64,000 nt of DNA. Source: Qipengyuania gaetbuli (GTDB taxonomy: Bacteria > Pseudomonadota > Alphaproteobacteria > Sphingomonadales > Sphingomonadaceae). Positions 26,526-35,393 of this stretch are shown here, in pieces (the stretch's first letter is position 1; each line of letters begins with the position of its first letter). The stretch lies in the NCBI RefSeq assembly GCF_009827315.1, contig NZ_WTYF01000004.1:558001-622000 (forward strand), read 5' to 3'. Below the pieces are notes generated by a model, which had not been told where the DNA came from, did no database searches, and saw nothing but the letters and a program-made list of their open reading frames with translations. Both the position numbers and the translations under genes were made by a program.

Positions 26526-27255
26526 AGGGTTCCTTGCCGTCATGGGCGCGGCATTCGTCGCTGGCTGCAACAAGATTGCCGAAAGCGAGACGGGATCGCG
26601 CCTGCTCGGCGCTGCGGAAGGCTGGCACAAGAACGCGCACCGTTTCCTGCAGGACCGCAAGGCGCTGGCCCCGGAATTCCCGCGCAGTGCAGTCTCTCCC
26701 TTTTTCCGCGGCAATGGCTCGGTCGATCCCCAGAACGGGGACTATCCCGCACAGGCGGCGAACGGATTTGCCGACTGGCGGCTGGAAGTGCGGGGGATGG
26801 TGGAAACACCGCTTTCGCTCAGCCTCGACAACATCAGGCGCCTGCCGCAGCGCACGCAGGTCACGCGCCACGATTGCGTGGAAGGATGGAGCGCGATCGG
26901 GGAATGGACCGGGCCGCAGCTGTCCGTGCTGCTCGATGCGGCCAAGCTGAAGCCAGAAGCGAAGTTCATCGTGTTCCGCTGCGCCGACAACCTCAAAGGG
27001 CAGGACTATTACGAGAGCGTCGACCTCATCGATGCCTACCACCCGCAGACCATCGTGGCGCACTTGCTGAACGGCGAACCGCTGCCGATCCGCAACGGGG
27101 CGCCGTTGCGCATGCGGATCGAGCGGCAGCTGGGCTACAAGCACGCCAAGTATCTCACGGCCATCGAAGCGGTCGCCAGCCTCGACGATATCGGCGGCGG
27201 AAAAGGGGGCTACTGGGAAGATCGCGCCGGATACCAGTGGTACGCGGGGATCTGA
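26515..27255 (+). CDS. Molybdopterin-dependent oxidoreductase (sulfite oxidase/MsrP-like), probable Tat lipoprotein
   Basis: The 246-residue protein has a twin-arginine start (MKRRGFLAVM) followed by a lipobox-like VAGC at residue 18. It is therefore probably exported folded by Tat and anchored as a lipoprotein. The SUOX-type molybdopterin domain has the Moco-ligating Cys in RHDCVEGWSAIGEW (residue 121), then FRCADN, and a C-terminal IERQLGYKHAKYL motif. It works with the cytochrome b encoded just before it, much like MsrP with MsrQ, although the membrane partner here is a different b-type family. The substrate is unknown. Confidence 0.85.
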   Translation: MKRRGFLAVMGAAFVAGCNKIAESETGSRLLGAAEGWHKNAHRFLQDRKALAPEFPRSAVSPFFRGNGSVDPQNGDYPAQAANGFADWRLEVRGMVETPLSLSLDNIRRLPQRTQVTRHDCVEGWSAIGEWTGPQLSVLLDAAKLKPEAKFIVFRCADNLKGQDYYESVDLIDAYHPQTIVAHLLNGEPLPIRNGAPLRMRIERQLGYKHAKYLTAIEAVASLDDIGGGKGGYWEDRAGYQWYAGI

Positions 27256-27693
27256 CTATTCGGGGTAGAGCCGCGCCATCGCGTCCCAGTCGTTGCGAAG
27301 CATCTCTTCCAGCACCGCCATGTCCACGTCGGCGAGCTTGTTGATGTAGAGGCAGCTTTTGCCGGTGGAGTACTTGCCCAGCTTCGCCAGCAGCGCATCG
27401 CGGCGCTGGCCGGTCAGCTCGTCGCAATAGCCGCCCATCAGGTAGAGCGAATGCTTCGCCTTGCGAGGGCTGAAACCGGTCCGCATCCAGTGCACGTCGC
27501 GTCCACTGGCATAGGTTGTCCGGTACTGGCCATAGCCGATGATCGACGGCCCCCACATGACGGGCTGTTCCGCGGTCACCTTGCGGAACAGGGCATCGAG
27601 GACGAGCGCCTCCTCCCGGCGCCGCTCGGGTTCCACCCCGGCGATGAAGTCCGCAGGCGACTGGTCCGTGATCGTGGTTTTCGCCTCTGCCAT
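27256..27693 (-). CDS. DUF1801 domain-containing protein
   Basis: The 145-residue cytosolic protein has the DUF1801 pattern: RRREEALVLDALFRKVTAEQ, MWGPSIIGYGQYRTTY, GFSPRKAKHSLYLMGGY and the KSCLYINKLADVDMAVLEEM block. The fold is YdhG-like and the function is unknown. The start is ATG 27693 (MAEAKTTITDQSPADF). The frame runs much further upstream antisense to cfa, which is a high-GC artefact. Confidence 0.82.
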   Translation of the reverse strand: MAEAKTTITDQSPADFIAGVEPERRREEALVLDALFRKVTAEQPVMWGPSIIGYGQYRTTYASGRDVHWMRTGFSPRKAKHSLYLMGGYCDELTGQRRDALLAKLGKYSTGKSCLYINKLADVDMAVLEEMLRNDWDAMARLYPE

Positions 27694-27774
27694 GGGATGA
27701 AGCCTACCACCACGCGCCGCCGGGCGCGACAGGTCACTTAACAGCGCGTGCGAAAACGCATATCCATCGTGCTC

Positions 27775-29022
27775 ATGAGCAAGCGACTTCTCACGCGCTT
27801 CCTGGGATCGGTGGTCAAATCCGGCACGCTGGAGGTCGCTTATGCCGACGGCACGCACGAGAAGCTTGGAACGCCCGCAGAGGGCTTTCGTGACGTCGCC
27901 ATCCGCTTCACCGATAACAGCGCGCCGCGAGACATCCTCCTCGATCCCCGGCTCGGCGCGGCGGAGGCCTTCATGGACGGGCGGCTGGTGGTCGAGCGCG
28001 GCGGGATCATGGAGCTCGTCGAACTCATGCGCAGCAACCAGCCCTGGGACCGCGGCGGCGAACTGCGCGGGCCGAGCCTGCGCAAGCGGGTTCTCAATTC
28101 GCTCGGCTTCGCGCGGGAATCGGTCAACAACCGGATCGGTGCCAAGCGCAACATCGCCCATCACTACGACATCGGGAACGACTTCTACCGGCTGATGCTC
28201 GATGCCGAGCACATGCAATACAGCTGCGCCTACTGGACGACGCAGACGACGACACTCGCCGAGGCGCAGGAGGCCAAGCTGGCGCATATCGCGGCGAAGC
28301 TGGCGATCGCACCCGGCCAGCACGTGCTGGACATCGGCTGCGGCTGGGGCGGCATGGCGATCTACCTTGCCCGGCACTGCGACGTGCGCGTCCACGGCAT
28401 TACGTTGTCCGAAGAGCAACTGTCATTGGCCCGCGTCCGGGCGAGCGAAGCCGGCGTGAGCGACCGCGTGCAGTTCGAACTCGTCGACTACCGCGATCTT
28501 GCCGCGCGGGGCGAAAGCTTCGACCGGATCGTGTCCGTCGGCATGTTCGAACACGTCGGCCGCCCGCAGTTCGAAGCCTTCTTCCAGGCCTGTACCGCGC
28601 TTTTGAAGGCAGACGGCGTGATGCTGCTGCACACCATCGGCCGCTTCGGATCGCCCGGGACGACCGATGCCTTCACGCGCAAGTACATCTTCCCCGGCGG
28701 CTACATCCCTGCCCTGTCCGAGACGGTCGCGGCAAGCGAGAGGTACCGCCTGATCGCGACCGACGTCGAGACGCTGCGCCTGCACTACGCGAAGACCCTG
28801 CGCGCCTGGTACGCCAAGTGCGAGGCGAACCGCGAGTCTATCGTCGCCATGTACGACGAGCGCTTCTACCGCATGTGGACCTTCTACCTCGCCGGGGCGA
28901 CAGCGGCCTTCGAATGGGGCGGCATGGGCAACTACCAGATCCAGTTCGCCCGCAGCCGCCACGCCCTGCCGTTCACCCGCGACTATATGGCCGAGGCGGA
29001 GGCGAAGCTCTTACCTCGTTAG
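27775..29022 (+). CDS. cfa: Cyclopropane-fatty-acyl-phospholipid synthase family methyltransferase
   Basis: Transfers a methylene from SAM onto unsaturated acyl chains of membrane phospholipids. The 415-residue protein has an N-terminal domain and the Cfa signature AHHYDIGNDFYRLMLDAEH, then MQYSCAYW. SAM motif I is VLDIGCGWGGMAIYLA, followed by VSVGMFEHVGRP with the conserved catalytic Glu-His, and a C-terminus with FYLAGATAAFEWGGMGNYQ. An alternative GTG start at 27748 adds nine residues. No clear Shine-Dalgarno sequence decides between them. Confidence 0.93.
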   Translation: MSKRLLTRFLGSVVKSGTLEVAYADGTHEKLGTPAEGFRDVAIRFTDNSAPRDILLDPRLGAAEAFMDGRLVVERGGIMELVELMRSNQPWDRGGELRGPSLRKRVLNSLGFARESVNNRIGAKRNIAHHYDIGNDFYRLMLDAEHMQYSCAYWTTQTTTLAEAQEAKLAHIAAKLAIAPGQHVLDIGCGWGGMAIYLARHCDVRVHGITLSEEQLSLARVRASEAGVSDRVQFELVDYRDLAARGESFDRIVSVGMFEHVGRPQFEAFFQACTALLKADGVMLLHTIGRFGSPGTTDAFTRKYIFPGGYIPALSETVAASERYRLIATDVETLRLHYAKTLRAWYAKCEANRESIVAMYDERFYRMWTFYLAGATAAFEWGGMGNYQIQFARSRHALPFTRDYMAEAEAKLLPR

Positions 29023-30342
29023 TCAGCCTTTCGCCCACCGATACACCGGCCCGAACCCCACCAGCGCCGCTCCCACGAAGGGCAGCGCCACCACCCATAG
29101 CCGCACGCCGGTCACCCCTTCCGGACTGGCGATGCTGATGGCGGCGGTCATGGCCAGCCCCACGCAGATCGCGATCATGCCGATGACGAGGCGCAGGCGG
29201 GGTACCGGGCGCTCGCGGGCGGCGGGGACGCTGCCGCGCTCGTAGCGGGCGAAGATCGCGATCAGCGGCAGCAGGGCCGCGATCCAGAGCGCGAACCATA
29301 CAGGCCGGCCCAGCCACCATTCGCCAGTGCCCGGCATGACGCGCAGGCCGATGCCTCCTGAAAGCCATGTCGCCACCATCACCAGCACGTAGGCCGTCAG
29401 GTGCCAGAGATAGACGGTCATGTTCATGCCGTTCATCAGCACGGTCGCGGTTCAGACCGTCAGATTGTCGAGCAGCTTCCTGCCCCAGGGCTCCAGCGCC
29501 AGCACCAGCCCGTTCTGCGTCATGCCCAGTGCCAGCAGCGCGAGCGTGGGCGGCATGGAATTGGTGATCTCTGCCCCCGGCACGCCAATCATGGCGATGG
29601 GGTACGGGCCATAGACGGTGAGGCCGAGCAGCACGGCGAGGCCCACGAGGAACAGCGCCAGCGCCTTGTTCGGCCCCAGCCTCCCCTGCTGCCAGGCATA
29701 ACCGAGCTGGTGGATGCCGACCCACACGAAGATGAAATTCGCAAAGTTCACGTAAGGCACGCCGCGCGCTAGCGTCAGCCAGTCTACCACAACCGCGCCT
29801 GCCACCAGCAGGGCGACGCTGCCGAAGCCCAGCCTCTCCCACAGCTTCCACGTCAGCGGGGCGAGCGCGGTCACCAGCAGATAGACCGCGAGGAACCACA
29901 CCGGGATCAGCGCAAGGAAGACCGCCATCCGCACCGTCTCGCGCGCCATCCCCAATTGCGTGGCGGCAAAGGCGAATGAGGCCCAGACCAGCAGCACGGG
30001 GAATACGGGGTTGATCAGGCGCTGGATGCGGCTGGCGAACCAGTCGGAATAATGGCCGCCCTTCGCGCGGGTCGAAGCCCAGCTCACGCCGTTGGAATAG
30101 CCGCCCACGAGGAAGAACACCGGCATGACCTGGAAGCTCCAGGTGAGCCATTGCGACCAGGGCAGTATCCCGAGCAGATGGCCGCCGACCACCTTTCCGC
30201 TCGCATCGACATAGGGCGCAGCTACCAGCCAGTGCCCGACCACGACGGCAAGGATCGACAGGGCGCGCAGGAAATCGACATAGCGGTTGCGTTCTGGCGG
30301 GGCCTGCTGCGCCAGCCCTTTCGCCTTGCTCCACATGCCCAT
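29023..30342 (-). pseudogene. Acyltransferase-3 family membrane protein, interrupted by one in-frame TGA
   Basis: Two consecutive frames encode one acyltransferase. The first (from 30342) starts with RNRYVDFLRALSILAVVVGHW, the catalytic-His motif of membrane acyltransferases, and has about eight helices. It stops at a TGA at 29452-29454. The same reading frame then continues without a shift as ACC GCG ACC GTG and ends at 29023 after NMTVYLWHLTAYV and further helices. In this family a Trp is expected where the TGA lies (Trp-Thr-Ala before the last YLWHLT helix), so the change is most simply TGG to TGA. The gene is probably recently inactivated, unless it is a sequencing error or read-through. 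Intact, it would be 439 residues. Confidence 0.8.
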
Positions 30343-30499
30343 CAGCTACGCCCTCCCCCGCCGTGTCCTGCCAATCTAGGGTCTTGCCTCGCGCCGAACC
30401 AGTCAGCGCGCCATCTTTCCCGCAACTTAGCGCTTCTTGATTGCCTACAGCGTCGCGCTCCTGCTAGCGGCGCCCCCCTTAATCGAAAGGTGTGTCCGA

Positions 30500-31714
<1,215 letters not shown>

Positions 31715-31794
31715 TTGCGTGAAATCGCGTGCAGGAAGCGCAAAATTGCGCATTCCCAGCGCTCGCCTTCCGGAAATTGCGACGAACCGTTGAC

Positions 31795-31837
31795 TTATCC
31801 ACCTCCGTCCACAGCGAATTCGGGGGAAAGTGGATAA
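31795..31837. promoter_or_regulatory. Inverted pair of DnaA-box-like 9-mers
   Basis: TTATCCACC (31795-31803) and GTGGATAA (31830-31837) form an inverted pair 26 bases apart, each matching 8 of 9 positions of the DnaA box TTATCCACA. They lie downstream of argG at the upstream edge of the structured non-coding region. Only two boxes are present and there is no AT-rich unwinding element, so a replication origin is unlikely. A DnaA titration or regulatory site is possible. Confidence 0.35.
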
Positions 31838-31904
31838 CTCGCGTCTTGCAAGCTTGAAGAATCGGGCGATCAGGCGCAGCTTCAATTCATCGGAACGGCG
31901 AAGA

Positions 31905-32412
31905 AAGCTTCCGGTCCAGACGGTCTAACGGCCTGAAAGATTTGGGAAATTCGGAACCGGAAAGACGTAGCGGGATCTGTCCGCGCGACTTTCGAGACCC
32001 TCGTGCAGAAGGCTTCGGCCAGACGCAAGGTGGGTCGATGACGGAGACGCGTAACATCCCATTACGGGCCGGACCAACCCGGTCGGATGCCGAGGAGGCG
32101 TCGCAGAATGGTCTTCGGACCGGATGGTGATGCAACCGCTCGAGGCTCCGGCCATCAACGGAAGGTCGGGCTGCGGAGCCGCCCGTCGAAGGTCGGCTGG
32201 GGAAGGTAAGCGAATGGCTTCGGCCACGACGCGACCGGACCGGGCTGATTGGAGGGTGGAGCCGGATGCCGGTGCGAGCGCCGGTGACAGACCCGGAAGA
32301 CCGTCTTCGGACGGACAGAAGGGAAAAGCATCGGATGCCAAGCTCTCGTCTTCGGACAAGACCACGCATCGGTGAGAGTGGGGTCGGCAGCAATGCCGGC
32401 CCCATTTGCTTT
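31905..32412 (+). ncRNA. Candidate large structured non-coding RNA of about 500 nt
   Basis: No plausible protein is encoded between argG and rlpA (31715-32649), but the + strand is packed with hairpins. Stems are TTCCGGT/ACCGGAA (31909-31962), CGAG-acc-CTCG (31993-32003), CGTAA/TTACG (32050-32066), GATGCC/GGCGTC (32086-32102), GGCTCCG/CGGAGCC (32144-32180), CCGGTG-cgag-CGCCGG (32269-32284) and CTCTC/GAGAG (32343-32378). Five cUUCGg tetraloops occur, centred near 32015, 32115, 32220, 32307 and 32352, with stems of 3 to 5 bp. A final 10-bp hairpin has a GCAA loop. All these loops are the stable form only on the + strand, so transcription should follow argG. It lacks the core motifs of RNase P RNA, tmRNA, 6S and SRP RNA. 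The 5' end is uncertain. Confidence 0.55.
32380..32412 (+). terminator. Terminal hairpin of the candidate ncRNA
   Basis: A 10-bp stem (GGGGTCGGCA with TGCCGGCCCC) is capped by a GCAA tetraloop and followed by ATTTGCTTT, a weak T-rich tail. It may end the ncRNA. The 237 bases from here to rlpA hold only the rlpA leader, plus an AATCAC...GTGATT inverted repeat near 32464-32483. Confidence 0.55.
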
Positions 32413-32649
32413 GGGGCTTCCCTTCCCGCATTCCCGCTTCTTCCAGACAAGGCATGCAGACTCTCGAATCACGCGATAGTGTGATTGCCCTGTGCCACCC
32501 ACGACATGCTGTAGGAAAGCGCGCCCGGTCCGCGCCGCGAAGGCGCAATCGCGACGAACTGTGGCCAAATCGAGGCAGCCGCCCCTGGCCTTAACGACTC
32601 GGCTTGCGGGGTCCTCTATAGCCTCCCGAACCGAACGGGAGGTCCATTC

Positions 32650-33162
32650 ATGGCCAAACGCGCGCTACGCAGCATGCTCTTCTTCGCAGCCCTCACGCTG
32701 CCCGGTACCGCCGGTCATTCCGAAGAGCGTGAACTTACCCCAGTAACCGACACCCAGTTCGCGACCACTTTCGCCGCCTACGCGCCTCTGCCCGAAGCGC
32801 CTGCGCCGGGTCCGGAGGTGGTCGACCTCGCCACGATCGAGCCGGTCGTCGAGGCGGAACCTGCGGGCACCTCGCTCGGATCGGGCGTCGCCTCCTATTA
32901 CGGCAAGCGTTTCCACGGCCGCCGCACTGCCAGCGGGGAGCGGTTCGACATGAACAGCTATACCGCCGCGCACCGCACCCTGCCCTTCGGCAGCCGCGTT
33001 TCGGTGACCAACCCGCGCACCGGCAAGTCGGTGGTGGTCCGCATCAACGACCGCGGCCCCTTCCACGGCGGCCGCACGATCGACCTGTCGCGCGCCGCGG
33101 CAGAGGAGATCGGCATCGTCAACCGCGGCCACGGCGAAGTGGAACTGGCGCTGCTCGACTGA
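32650..33162 (+). CDS. rlpA: RlpA-like double-psi beta-barrel septal protein
   Basis: The 170-residue secreted protein has a signal peptide, a Pro/Glu-rich linker ([12 protein letters not shown]) and a C-terminal double-psi beta-barrel. The DPBB motifs are [43 protein letters not shown] and [21 protein letters not shown] with the catalytic-type Asp. RlpA proteins cleave denuded glycan strands at the septum. It has no SPOR domain, so septal targeting may differ from E. coli RlpA. A clear GGGAGG precedes the ATG. Confidence 0.88.
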   Translation: MAKRALRSMLFFAALTLPGTAGHSEERELTPVTDTQFATTFAAYAPLPEAPAPGPEVVDLATIEPVVEAEPAGTSLGSGVASYYGKRFHGRRTASGERFDMNSYTAAHRTLPFGSRVSVTNPRTGKSVVVRINDRGPFHGGRTIDLSRAAAEEIGIVNRGHGEVELALLD

Positions 33163-33182
33163 GCGAGCGCCCCGCGCACCCC

Positions 33183-33743
33183 TTATTCGCGCGTCCTGGC
33201 CCTGCGGGGCCGCTCCGCCGGATCCATCGCCTCCACCTTCGAGAAGTTGAGCGTCACCTGCTCGGCAGAGCAGGCCGTGACGGTCGCCATTGGCACGCGC
33301 ACCACCTGTGCGGTTTCCTCGTTGCGGATGGTCAGGTTGCGCAGGGTCGCGCCGACCTCGCACGCCATGCCTGCAGGCCGCGCCGCGGCCACCTCGCGCA
33401 CCTTCTGCACCGCGGGGAGCAGCAGGCTGGCCGCCTGCGGTCTCGGACCCGGCGCCGCCACATCGCCCGGAGCGGCCGAGGCAGCCCCGGCGGAGTCCCG
33501 CCACACCGTGTAGTCGCCCGCATCGGTCCGGCCATCACCGCTCGCATCGGCCGTGCCGTCGCCGGTCACGTCCCCGCTCGCGACCCTGACGCCGCCGGTG
33601 AAGCCCTCGCCCTCGCCCTTGAAGCCCATTGCGGCGATCCGGCTTTCGCCCTTGATGCCGTCGAACTTCATGTAGGCCGCCGCCTGCGCCGCGCAGGGCA
33701 GTGCGAGTGCCCCCAGCGCTATGAACCAGTTTCCTGCACGCAT
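33183..33743 (-). CDS. Secreted Hcp-like protein with a dockerin-type calcium-loop insert
   Basis: The 186-residue protein starts with a Sec signal peptide (cleavage near AAQAAA). The mature N-terminus (YMKFDGIKGESRI) and the C-terminal strand (EQVTLNFSKVEAMD) both match the type VI secretion tube protein Hcp fold. Between them lies DVTGDGTADASGDGRTDAGD (residues 58-77) followed by YTVWRD, which has the Asp-rich loops of dockerin / EF-hand repeats. Sec-exported Hcp-like proteins are known from sequence surveys, but their role is unclear. No T6SS genes lie nearby. Its start overlaps the end of the HTH gene by 25 bases. The identification rests on short motifs. Confidence 0.6.
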   Translation of the reverse strand: MRAGNWFIALGALALPCAAQAAAYMKFDGIKGESRIAAMGFKGEGEGFTGGVRVASGDVTGDGTADASGDGRTDAGDYTVWRDSAGAASAAPGDVAAPGPRPQAASLLLPAVQKVREVAAARPAGMACEVGATLRNLTIRNEETAQVVRVPMATVTACSAEQVTLNFSKVEAMDPAERPRRARTRE

Positions 33744-34594
33744 GATCTCTCCCCTTCCGCAGGGGAAGGTACGCCTTCGGACAGGTTAGCACAATCGCCC
33801 CCGCCCGATGCGCGCAGCGCCGCCGCCAGCTCCTCCTCCGTAGTGAGCAGCCACCATTCGGGTACGCCCGCCTCGAAGGCTTCCATCTGCACCGCCTCCA
33901 CCTCGTGGCGGTCGAGCTCCCACCCGGCGAGCTGGGCAAAGCTCTCCACGCCATCGGGCCGCGCGTCGTAGAACCGCTCGAGCCGGTTGCCGAACCACTG
34001 GCAATCGGCCTGCGTCAGCTTGGCGTCCGGATCGTCGCATTGCCCTCCGCACATCCTACAGGGTGGAACGGATGGAACAGGGTCCTGGGGAGAATTTCCG
34101 GCGGCCTCCGCAGAATCGGCAGCATCGGCTCTGGGCCGGTCTTCCAGCGCGCACCCTTCGCGCAAGGTCTCGATATCCCCGTCGAGCGTGGCGAGCGCCG
34201 CGACCACCTCGGGCCGCTCCTCCAACCGGTCGAGCCGCGCCAGGTGCGCGAGCAGCAGGCGGCTGTCATAGCGCCGCCGCCGCGCGACCTCCTCGCCGTG
34301 GTAGAACCCCGCCTCCTCCACCCGCTCGATCGCCCGCTCCGCCAGCGTAGCCTCCGCATGCGCGCGCGCCGCGAGCAGCGCCGCATCCCACGCCCGCGCG
34401 ATCGCCGCCGACGCCCGCCGCTGGCGATAGGCCGTCTGCGCCGAGACCCGCGCGGCGCGGCACGCAAACCGGACATTGCCGAACAGCTGGAGACTGGCGA
34501 GAAACTCCGCCTGCCGCGCGGGTGAGAACACGGTGTGCCCCTCCCCGTGCGGGCCGGCGGTGGGAGCGGGTTCGATGGGGACGAGAGCGTTCAT
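33719..34594 (-). CDS. HTH-containing protein of unknown function (terminase-small-subunit-like N-terminus)
   Basis: The 291-residue protein opens with a helix-turn-helix-like segment (LQLFGNVRFACRAARVSAQT, residues 35-54), similar to those of phage small terminases and transposase-associated proteins. An Arg/Ala-rich helical region follows, then a disordered linker (150-185) and a Trp-containing C-terminal part (LTQADCQWFGNRLERFYDARP). The linker includes QDPVPSVPPCRM, which is encoded by the 34-nt dispersed repeat in frame. A four-Cys cluster is possible (CRMCGGQC). It overlaps the Hcp-like gene by 25 bases. Function unknown. Confidence 0.6.
   Translation of the reverse strand: MNALVPIEPAPTAGPHGEGHTVFSPARQAEFLASLQLFGNVRFACRAARVSAQTAYRQRRASAAIARAWDAALLAARAHAEATLAERAIERVEEAGFYHGEEVARRRRYDSRLLLAHLARLDRLEERPEVVAALATLDGDIETLREGCALEDRPRADAADSAEAAGNSPQDPVPSVPPCRMCGGQCDDPDAKLTQADCQWFGNRLERFYDARPDGVESFAQLAGWELDRHEVEAVQMEAFEAGVPEWWLLTTEEELAAALRASGGGDCANLSEGVPSPAEGERSCVQETGS
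34054..34087 (-). repeat. 34-nt dispersed repeat, copy B (inside a coding region)
   Basis: The minus strand carries the same 34-nt sequence as 25049-25082 with one base different. Here it lies in frame in the linker of the HTH protein and encodes about residues 169-181. The reading frame is kept, so either the repeat inserted without harm or the repeat is itself of coding origin. Confidence 0.8.
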
Positions 34595-34769
34595 GGTTCA
34601 CCTCATGGAGTGGAGTGAACCGGGTTAGTTATAGGGGGTTTGGCGAGTAGGACATCCAAAATTCAACCACTTGTTGAAGTTCTTGGGCACTATGGGAGTG
34701 GAAATTCCTAGGCCAGGGATTTGCAACGACAATCACTGCCAATAGCTAGATAAACTGCAGGAGGATCGA

Positions 34770-35393
34770 ATGACGAGAGCATCGTTGAAAAAATGGAGGC
34801 TAGCGGTTCCCGTTTTCATTTTTCTCTCATTCCAATCCATTGCAGCGGAGAATCTCGGGCTTCCCGCGCTAGCAGCCCCAAAGAGTTTCGAGAGCGCTCT
34901 CTTCAACCTTCCTGCGTTGCTGACAGTGCTCGCTTACAGCGCGCTTCCGCTTAGAAAGTGGACAAACCACGGCTACCATAAAGAGATAAAAGGGAATATC
35001 CGAAAGATAATCTTCGAAATCATAGGGGAGCCGGATGACGGAAAGACTCCGGAATCGAAGATAATGAATATCTTCTATCGTCAAATTGATCGCGACAAAA
35101 CTCTAGAGGTGAAATCGGAGATAATTATGTCCAATGGCTTTATCTGGACAAGCCTCGCAGACCTTTCCGTGATATCTATCATATTTTCTTTATTTTCTTT
35201 TTTTACTTACTACTTTGGTATTTTTGATAGCGGTCAAATCTATATTTTATTTGCGACAATAGGAATTGCTTCCCTGCTGCTCCAATCTGTTGTTACCAAA
35301 AAGCATGTCAAGTTGAGCACAGAGCAACTTGAGTACATGCGCGATTACCGCTCTGCAGAAATCAAAGCGGACTTCGAAAAGGCTCGTAGATGA
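34770..35393 (+). CDS. Four-helix membrane protein of unknown function, partner of the DndC-like gene
   Basis: The 207-residue protein is AT-rich and uses codons unlike its neighbours. Hydrophobic segments lie at about residues 9-25, 44-62, 126-150 and 155-175. Between the second and third is a charged soluble stretch (EIKGNIRKIIFEIIGEPDDG), and a charged cytosolic tail follows the last (about 180-207). Pairs of helices around soluble regions resemble SLATT-type pore effectors of defence systems, but similarity to a named family is not shown. A good Shine-Dalgarno sequence (CAGGAGG) precedes the ATG. Its stop overlaps the ATG of the next gene (ATGA), so the two products are made together. Confidence 0.65.
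   Translation: MTRASLKKWRLAVPVFIFLSFQSIAAENLGLPALAAPKSFESALFNLPALLTVLAYSALPLRKWTNHGYHKEIKGNIRKIIFEIIGEPDDGKTPESKIMNIFYRQIDRDKTLEVKSEIIMSNGFIWTSLADLSVISIIFSLFSFFTYYFGIFDSGQIYILFATIGIASLLLQSVVTKKHVKLSTEQLEYMRDYRSAEIKADFEKARR

Noticed and set aside
31795-31837. Replication origin
   Set aside because: Only two imperfect DnaA boxes, no AT-rich unwinding element and no origin-linked genes nearby.
31905-32412. Identity of the structured RNA as RNase P RNA, tmRNA, 6S or SRP RNA
   Set aside because: The RNase P core GAGGAAAGTCCGGGC, a tRNA-like T-loop with CCA, the 4.5S loop and a single central 6S bubble are not found.
31887-32450. Several short reading frames on both strands between argG and rlpA
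   Set aside because: They overlap in all frames, are Arg/Ser/Pro-rich and have no RBS. Hairpin content explains the segment better as RNA.
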